From: JASHVB01 sp049522565
Lineage (GTDB): Bacteria; Pseudomonadota; Alphaproteobacteria; Acetobacterales; Acetobacteraceae
Assembly: GCA_049522565.1 (NCBI GenBank)
Contig: JBEKNT010000252.1
Location: 1-9,964 of the forward strand
Reading direction: 5' to 3'
Length of the DNA stretch: 9,964 nucleotides
Within the stretch, counting starts at the first letter, position 1, and every line of letters begins with the position of its first letter. Below the pieces are notes generated by a model. The model was not told the DNA's origin, searched no databases, and worked only from the letters and a program-made list of their open reading frames with translations. Both the position numbers and the translations under genes were made by a program. Positions 6,373-9,964 of the stretch are shown here, in pieces.

Positions 6373-6401
6373 TTGACCAGGCCGAGGGCGTTGGCTACTG
6401 T
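6373..6401 (+). promoter_or_regulatory. Possible sigma-70 promoter for the binding-protein gene
   Basis: TTGACC (6373-6378, five of six to TTGACA) is followed after 17 bases by TACTGT (6396-6401, a poor -10). The operator palindrome ends two bases before the -35, so a bound repressor would block polymerase. The ribosome site GGGAG at 6432-6436 lies 9 bases from ATG 6446. The -10 is weak, so this is tentative. I see no convincing promoter for the minus direction, though one must lie in the same gap. Confidence 0.35.
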
Positions 6402-6445
6402 TTTTCTTCGTGGGGTGAACAGGGCGGCATCGGGAGACTCCTACC

Positions 6446-7462
6446 ATGGCAAGGAAAACCGGCTGGCGGTGGGCACCCGCGCTCGCGTTCGCACTGGTCG
6501 TTGTGACGGCGTTGGCTGCCGGGGCGGCGCGCGCGGCCGATCAGAGCGTCACGCTGATCCTCAACTACATTCCGACTGCGGACCACTCGCCCTATTTCTT
6601 TGCCAAGGCACAAGGCTGGTACAAGGCCGCCGGCATCGACCTCACGATCGAGGTCGGCAAGGGATCCGCCTTCGCCGCCCAGACCGTCGGCGCCGGCGCC
6701 GCCCAGTTCGGCATCGCCGACCTGCCGACCATGTTCGTGGCACGCGGCAAGGGGGCCGATCTCGTAGCGATCATGAATGTCTATGCCAACTCGCCGCAGG
6801 GCTTCTATTGGCTGCAGAGCAGCGGCATCAAGGGACCGCAGGACTTTCCCGGCCATTCCATCGGCAACCCGCCCGGCGATGCAGCGCGCGTGATGTGGCC
6901 GGCCTTCGCCAAGGACGCGCATATCGCTGCGGACTCGGTGCATTTCGTCAACGTCTCCCCGGCCGCGAAGATGGCGGCGCTGCGCAGCCACCAGGTCGAT
7001 ATCATCACCGATTTCTATAATGAGCATGACCTGAAGGTGCGGGAGTTCGGCGCCGATCTTGGCTTCCTCGCATGGCGCTCGGTCGGGCTCAACCTGTATG
7101 GCAATTCGGTCATCACCAGCGCCGACTATCTGAAGGGACATCCGGATATTGCGAGGAAATTCGTGCAGATCTCGCAGCGGGCCTTCGCCGCTTGCGTTGC
7201 CGATGCGGCGCCCTGCCTCGATGCTCTGTTTGCCAGCGCCAGCGGGCTGGACCGTCGCGTGCAGGAAGACCAGTGGCGGCGGATCAAGGAGCTGATGGCC
7301 TCGCCGGAAGGTGAAGCGGATGCGCTCGGATGGTTCAATTTGAGCCGCGTCGCCGCGGACTACCAGGTCGTGCAGGCGAATATCGGGTTCGACCAGCCGT
7401 TCGATCCCAAGGAGGCGGTCACCAACGAGCTGCTGGATACCAGCATCAAACTCAAGGAGTGA
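6446..7462 (+). CDS. ABC transporter substrate-binding protein, NMT1/THI5-like
   Basis: A 338-residue exported protein. The signal peptide is plain: basic MARKTGWRWA, a hydrophobic core to about residue 25, and cleavage probably after AGAARA (residue 30). There is no lipobox cysteine, so a soluble periplasmic protein is expected. The mature start 'SVTLILNYIPTADHSPYFFAKAQGWYKAAGIDL' (34-66, split by the conserved His47) is the NMT1/THI5 pattern of binding proteins for HMP precursors, riboflavin, sulfonates and nitrate. It continues with 'GKGSAFAAQTVGAGAAQFGIAD' type lobes (71-92) and the 'ALRSHQVDIITDF' segment (178-190) of the second lobe. Cys250 and Cys257 could form a disulfide. It delivers ligand to the permease and ATPase encoded on the opposite strand, and is the missing third part of that importer. 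GGGAG upstream supports ATG 6446. The ligand is unknown; the thiamine-precursor class is only one option. Confidence 0.9.
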   Translation: MARKTGWRWAPALAFALVVVTALAAGAARAADQSVTLILNYIPTADHSPYFFAKAQGWYKAAGIDLTIEVGKGSAFAAQTVGAGAAQFGIADLPTMFVARGKGADLVAIMNVYANSPQGFYWLQSSGIKGPQDFPGHSIGNPPGDAARVMWPAFAKDAHIAADSVHFVNVSPAAKMAALRSHQVDIITDFYNEHDLKVREFGADLGFLAWRSVGLNLYGNSVITSADYLKGHPDIARKFVQISQRAFAACVADAAPCLDALFASASGLDRRVQEDQWRRIKELMASPEGEADALGWFNLSRVAADYQVVQANIGFDQPFDPKEAVTNELLDTSIKLKE

Positions 7463-7567
7463 TATCGACGGACGCTGACATTGGCCCGTTATTGGTTCGC
7501 ACGATCCGCCCCAACCATCATGGTCGGGCCTGACGCCGCCATCGATCGTGGCACCTCGGCGATATAG
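7463..7567. other. Start of convergent spacer, no gene seen
   Basis: These 105 bases follow the binding-protein stop. No coding-like frame, terminator hairpin with T-run or regulatory motif is evident. Short open frames here, on either strand, lack ribosome sites and family similarity. Confidence 0.4.
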
Positions 7568-7590
7568 ATGGCCGGGTCAAGCCAGGCCAT
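7568..7590. repeat. Short dispersed palindrome (ATGGCCGGG-TCAAG-CCaGGCCAT type)
   Basis: Nine-base arms, 7568-7576 and 7582-7590, match at eight positions around a TCAAG spacer. This form is common between genes in Rhizobiales and related alphaproteobacteria (general knowledge). Bases 7569-7583 recur exactly, inverted, at 297-311. Both copies sit in spacers between converging genes. A transcript would form a compact hairpin, possibly protecting or ending the 3' ends. Confidence 0.6.
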
Positions 7591-7610
7591 GACGGGGAGA
7601 GCACCGGGGC

Positions 7611-7668
7611 GGACGAAACAAGAGTCAACATAATCCGCTACACGGCACAGCTCCGGCGGATTTCGTCC
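7611..7668. terminator. Nested inverted repeat after the hydroxylase gene, possible terminator
   Basis: GGACGAAA (7611-7618) pairs perfectly with TTTCGTCC (7661-7668). Inside it AATCCGC (7632-7638) pairs with GCGGATT (7656-7662) around a 17-base loop. Read on the minus strand, the structure begins 4 bases after the hydroxylase TAA, and the inner hairpin is followed by the T-rich ATGTTGACTCTTGTTTCG. There is no clean T-run, so termination is a guess. It may equally be part of the repeat element next to it. Confidence 0.4.
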
Positions 7669-7672
7669 TGAA

Positions 7673-9964
7673 TTACATCGGCCGCTGCCGTGCGCTCTCC
7701 GCATCGCGGATCGCCCGCCACACCCGCTCCGGCGTTGCCGGCATCTCGATATGGCTCACGCCGAACTCGGCCAGTGCGTCGACAATCGCGTTGATCACCG
7801 CGGCCAGAGCCGGCGTCGTGCCGCCCTCGCCGCCGGACCGCACGCCAAGCCGGTTGGTGGGCGACGGCACCTCGCTCAGCGCGGTGATAAGCGCAGGGAA
7901 AATGTCGGCGCGCGGCATCGCGTAGTCCATGAAGCTTCCCGCCAGCAACTGCCCGGTCTCAGGGTCATAGTGGCTGTTCTCGAGCAAGGCCTGCCCGACG
8001 CCCTGGGCAATGCCGCCATGCGTCTGCCCGTGCAGGATCAACGGATTGATCGCGCGGCCGACATCGTCAACGGCGACGTAGCCGACGATTTCGACGGTCC
8101 CCGTCTCGGCATCGACCTCGACCTCGACCACCTGGGAACCATAGGGAAAGCTCGCCACCGGCAGCGTCTGGTCGGACACCGCCCCGAGCGTGCCTTGCAG
8201 CTCCGCCGGCAGATCACGGCGCGTGGCGGCGGCCTCCGCCACCTCGAACAGGCCGATCGCGCGATCGGTGCCGACGACGCGATAGATTCCGTGGTCGAAT
8301 TCGATATCGGCCTCGCCAGCTTCCAGCAAAGCGCCGGCGATCTTGCGGCCCTTGGCGATGATGTCGTCGGTCGCCTGGCCGATGATCGTCGTCGCCAGTT
8401 TCATCGAACGCCCCGAATGCGAACCCCCGCCGGCAGCGACCCGCGCGGTGTCGTGGGCGACGTAGCTGATGCTGTCGAATGGCACGCCGAGCCACTCGGT
8501 GACAAGCTGGGCAAAGCTGGTCTCGTGCCCCTGGCCGGACGACATCGTCCCCATCACCAACTCGACGCGACCCTCGGGCAGGACGGTGATCTCGGTGCGT
8601 TCGCGCGGAAACCCGCTGGTGATCTCGACATAATTGGCGAGGCCGATGCCACGGTATGTGCCGCGCTGCCGCGCCTCGGCGCGTCGCACGGCAAACCCGT
8701 CCCAATCGGCCAGCGCGAGCGCCTGTTCCATCGCCGCCGGATAATCGCCGCTGTCATAGGTGAGGCCGAGCGCGTTGGTATAGGGCTGCGCGGCGCCCGG
8801 TATCATGTTGCGTATACGTAACGAATACGGATCGATGCCAAGCCTGTCGGCCGCCAGATCGACCAGGCGTTCGACCACGAACATCACCTCGGGCCGGCCG
8901 GCGCTGCGATAGGGCGTGGTGGGCACGGTGTTGGTAAGGGCGCCGCGGCCACGGAAATAGGCGGCGGGGATCCGGTAGACCCCCGACATCAGGCCGATGC
9001 CTTTTTGCAACGACACGAACGACAGCGCGTGGCCGCCGAGATTGCTCAAATTCGAACCGCGCACCGCGAGGAATTTTCCCCCGTCGTCGAGCGCCAGCTC
9101 GGCTTCAACCGTCAGGTCGCGGCCCTGATAGTCGCTGAGGAAGGATTCGGTGCGCTCGCAGGTCCATTTGACCGGCCGGCCGATCCGGCGCGCCGCCCAC
9201 GGCAGCAGCGCGTATTCCGGGTAGAAGAAATTGCGGGTGCCGAAATTGCCGCCCATGTCCTCGCAGACACAGCGCACCTGCGCTTCGGACACGCCAAGGA
9301 CGTGGGCAAGGTCGGTCCGCACCTTGGCGACGCCGCGGCCGCTGCCGGTATAGAGGGTGTAGTGGCCGTTCGCGGCGTCATAGGCGGCGGCAATCGTCCG
9401 CGGCTCCATCGGCACGCCGGTGACGCGCTGCGCCAGGGTTTGCAGCCGGACGACATGCGCGGCGCGGGCGAAGGCGGTGGCGGTCGCCGCCGCGTCGCCG
9501 ATCTCGATGTCGATGCAGACATTGTCCGGGGCCTCGTTCCACAGGCATGGCGCGCCGGGCCGCACGGCATCCGCGGCGCACACCACGGCGGGCAACGGGT
9601 CATAGGCCATGTCGAGCAAGTCGGCCGCGTCCCTGGCCGCGGCGATCGTCTCCGCGATGACCAGCGCGACCGGCTCACCGACAAACCGCGCCTTGTCGAG
9701 GGGCAGCGGGTAATGCGGGGTCGCGACCGGCGCCGCCTTAAGCCGCACCGCCACGTCAGGCGGCTGCATCAATCCGGCATTGTGCGGGATCGGCAGGAGC
9801 GCGTCGGCAACATAATCGGCGCCGGTCAGTACCGCCAACACGCCGGGCGCGGCGAGCGCCGCCGCCTTGCCGATCGAGACGATGCGTGCATGCGGGTGCG
9901 GCGATCGCACGAACACCGCGTGCGCGAACCCCGGCAGCGCGAGGTCGTCGCCGTAGCGGCCCTT
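7673..9964 (-). CDS. Xanthine dehydrogenase/CoxL-family molybdopterin-binding subunit (5' end outside window)
   Basis: 763 residues are visible, and the frame stays open to the window edge, reading KGRYGDDLALPGFAHA before VFVRSPHPHARI. Only about 20-30 N-terminal residues should be missing, because this is the usual start of the family ('LTGRGRYVDDL..PG.'). In visible numbering, motifs are: the small domain 'FVGEPVALVIAE' (94-105); 'GGNFGTRN' (238-245; GGGFG of the family); 'PYRSAGRPE' (351-359), corresponding to the AYRGAGR Mo-site loop; 'GQGHET' (477-482); 'GRAINP' (636-641); 'GQTHGGIAQGVGQAL' (646-660); and 'GGEGGTTPA' (711-719), with the catalytic Glu at 713. The enzyme hydroxylates a heterocycle, aldehyde or CO using a Mo-pterin, with electrons leaving through FeS and FAD partners. 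The AYRGAGR-like loop argues against genuine CO dehydrogenase (AYxCSFR). The partner subunits are not downstream here. The stop is TAA at 7673-7675. The substrate is unknown. Confidence 0.92.
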   Translation of the reverse strand, partial: KGRYGDDLALPGFAHAVFVRSPHPHARIVSIGKAAALAAPGVLAVLTGADYVADALLPIPHNAGLMQPPDVAVRLKAAPVATPHYPLPLDKARFVGEPVALVIAETIAAARDAADLLDMAYDPLPAVVCAADAVRPGAPCLWNEAPDNVCIDIEIGDAAATATAFARAAHVVRLQTLAQRVTGVPMEPRTIAAAYDAANGHYTLYTGSGRGVAKVRTDLAHVLGVSEAQVRCVCEDMGGNFGTRNFFYPEYALLPWAARRIGRPVKWTCERTESFLSDYQGRDLTVEAELALDDGGKFLAVRGSNLSNLGGHALSFVSLQKGIGLMSGVYRIPAAYFRGRGALTNTVPTTPYRSAGRPEVMFVVERLVDLAADRLGIDPYSLRIRNMIPGAAQPYTNALGLTYDSGDYPAAMEQALALADWDGFAVRRAEARQRGTYRGIGLANYVEITSGFPRERTEITVLPEGRVELVMGTMSSGQGHETSFAQLVTEWLGVPFDSISYVAHDTARVAAGGGSHSGRSMKLATTIIGQATDDIIAKGRKIAGALLEAGEADIEFDHGIYRVVGTDRAIGLFEVAEAAATRRDLPAELQGTLGAVSDQTLPVASFPYGSQVVEVEVDAETGTVEIVGYVAVDDVGRAINPLILHGQTHGGIAQGVGQALLENSHYDPETGQLLAGSFMDYAMPRADIFPALITALSEVPSPTNRLGVRSGGEGGTTPALAAVINAIVDALAEFGVSHIEMPATPERVWRAIRDAESARQRPM

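Noticed and set aside
7489..7704. A 71-codon minus-strand frame reading MAWLDPAIYI... in part
   Set aside because: Peptides of this type arise from translating the dispersed TGGCCGGGTCAAG palindrome. There is no ribosome site, and the frame overlaps the hydroxylase end.
1..9964. CRISPR arrays, tRNA or rRNA genes, insertion-sequence ends
   Set aside because: I saw no regularly spaced repeats, cloverleaf-like segments, rRNA stretches or transposase-like proteins anywhere in the window.

Overview
The window is GC-rich DNA with tightly packed genes. The recX form, the Asp/Ala/Arg-rich proteins and the short palindromic repeats of the type 'TGGCCGGGTCAAGCC' suggest an alphaproteobacterium, perhaps Rhodospirillales/Acetobacteraceae or a relative. 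This placement is an inference from style; no marker gene fixes the taxon.

Layout. (1) 1-240, plus strand: the C-terminal end of an MFS transporter cut by the window edge. (2) 241-370: a convergent spacer holding one degraded copy of a 15-base repeat. (3) 371-6310, minus strand: a compact run of seven genes. In transcription order these are a TetR-type regulator, an ABC permease, an atypical NAD-dependent epimerase/dehydratase, a two-domain GNAT acetyltransferase, a DapA/NanA-type aldolase-fold protein, an ABC ATPase and recX. Gaps are 38 bp or less and three junctions overlap. (4) 6311-6445: a divergent promoter region with a 24-bp imperfect palindrome, the best candidate operator for the TetR protein. 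(5) 6446-7462, plus strand: a secreted NMT1/THI5-type substrate-binding protein. (6) 7463-7672: a convergent spacer with two different inverted repeats. (7) 7673-9964, minus strand: the large molybdopterin-binding subunit of a xanthine dehydrogenase/CO dehydrogenase-type hydroxylase, lacking only its first residues at the window edge.

How it fits together. The binding protein, permease and ATPase make a complete ABC importer of the taurine/nitrate/HMP-precursor class. Three enzymes are interleaved between permease and ATPase, and a TetR regulator heads the operon and faces the binding-protein gene across one palindrome. The simplest reading is a substrate-inducible uptake-and-breakdown module for a small, unidentified organic compound. 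The substrate cannot be read from the sequence. The Mo-hydroxylase next door might act on the same compound, but it is convergent with the binding-protein gene and may be unrelated.

Most notable details: a GC-rich palindromic element lying in frame inside the GNAT gene, in the linker between its two domains; an epimerase-family protein whose catalytic YxxxK lysine is replaced by cysteine; and a DapA-like protein that keeps the Schiff-base lysine but has lost most of the family's GTTGE signature.
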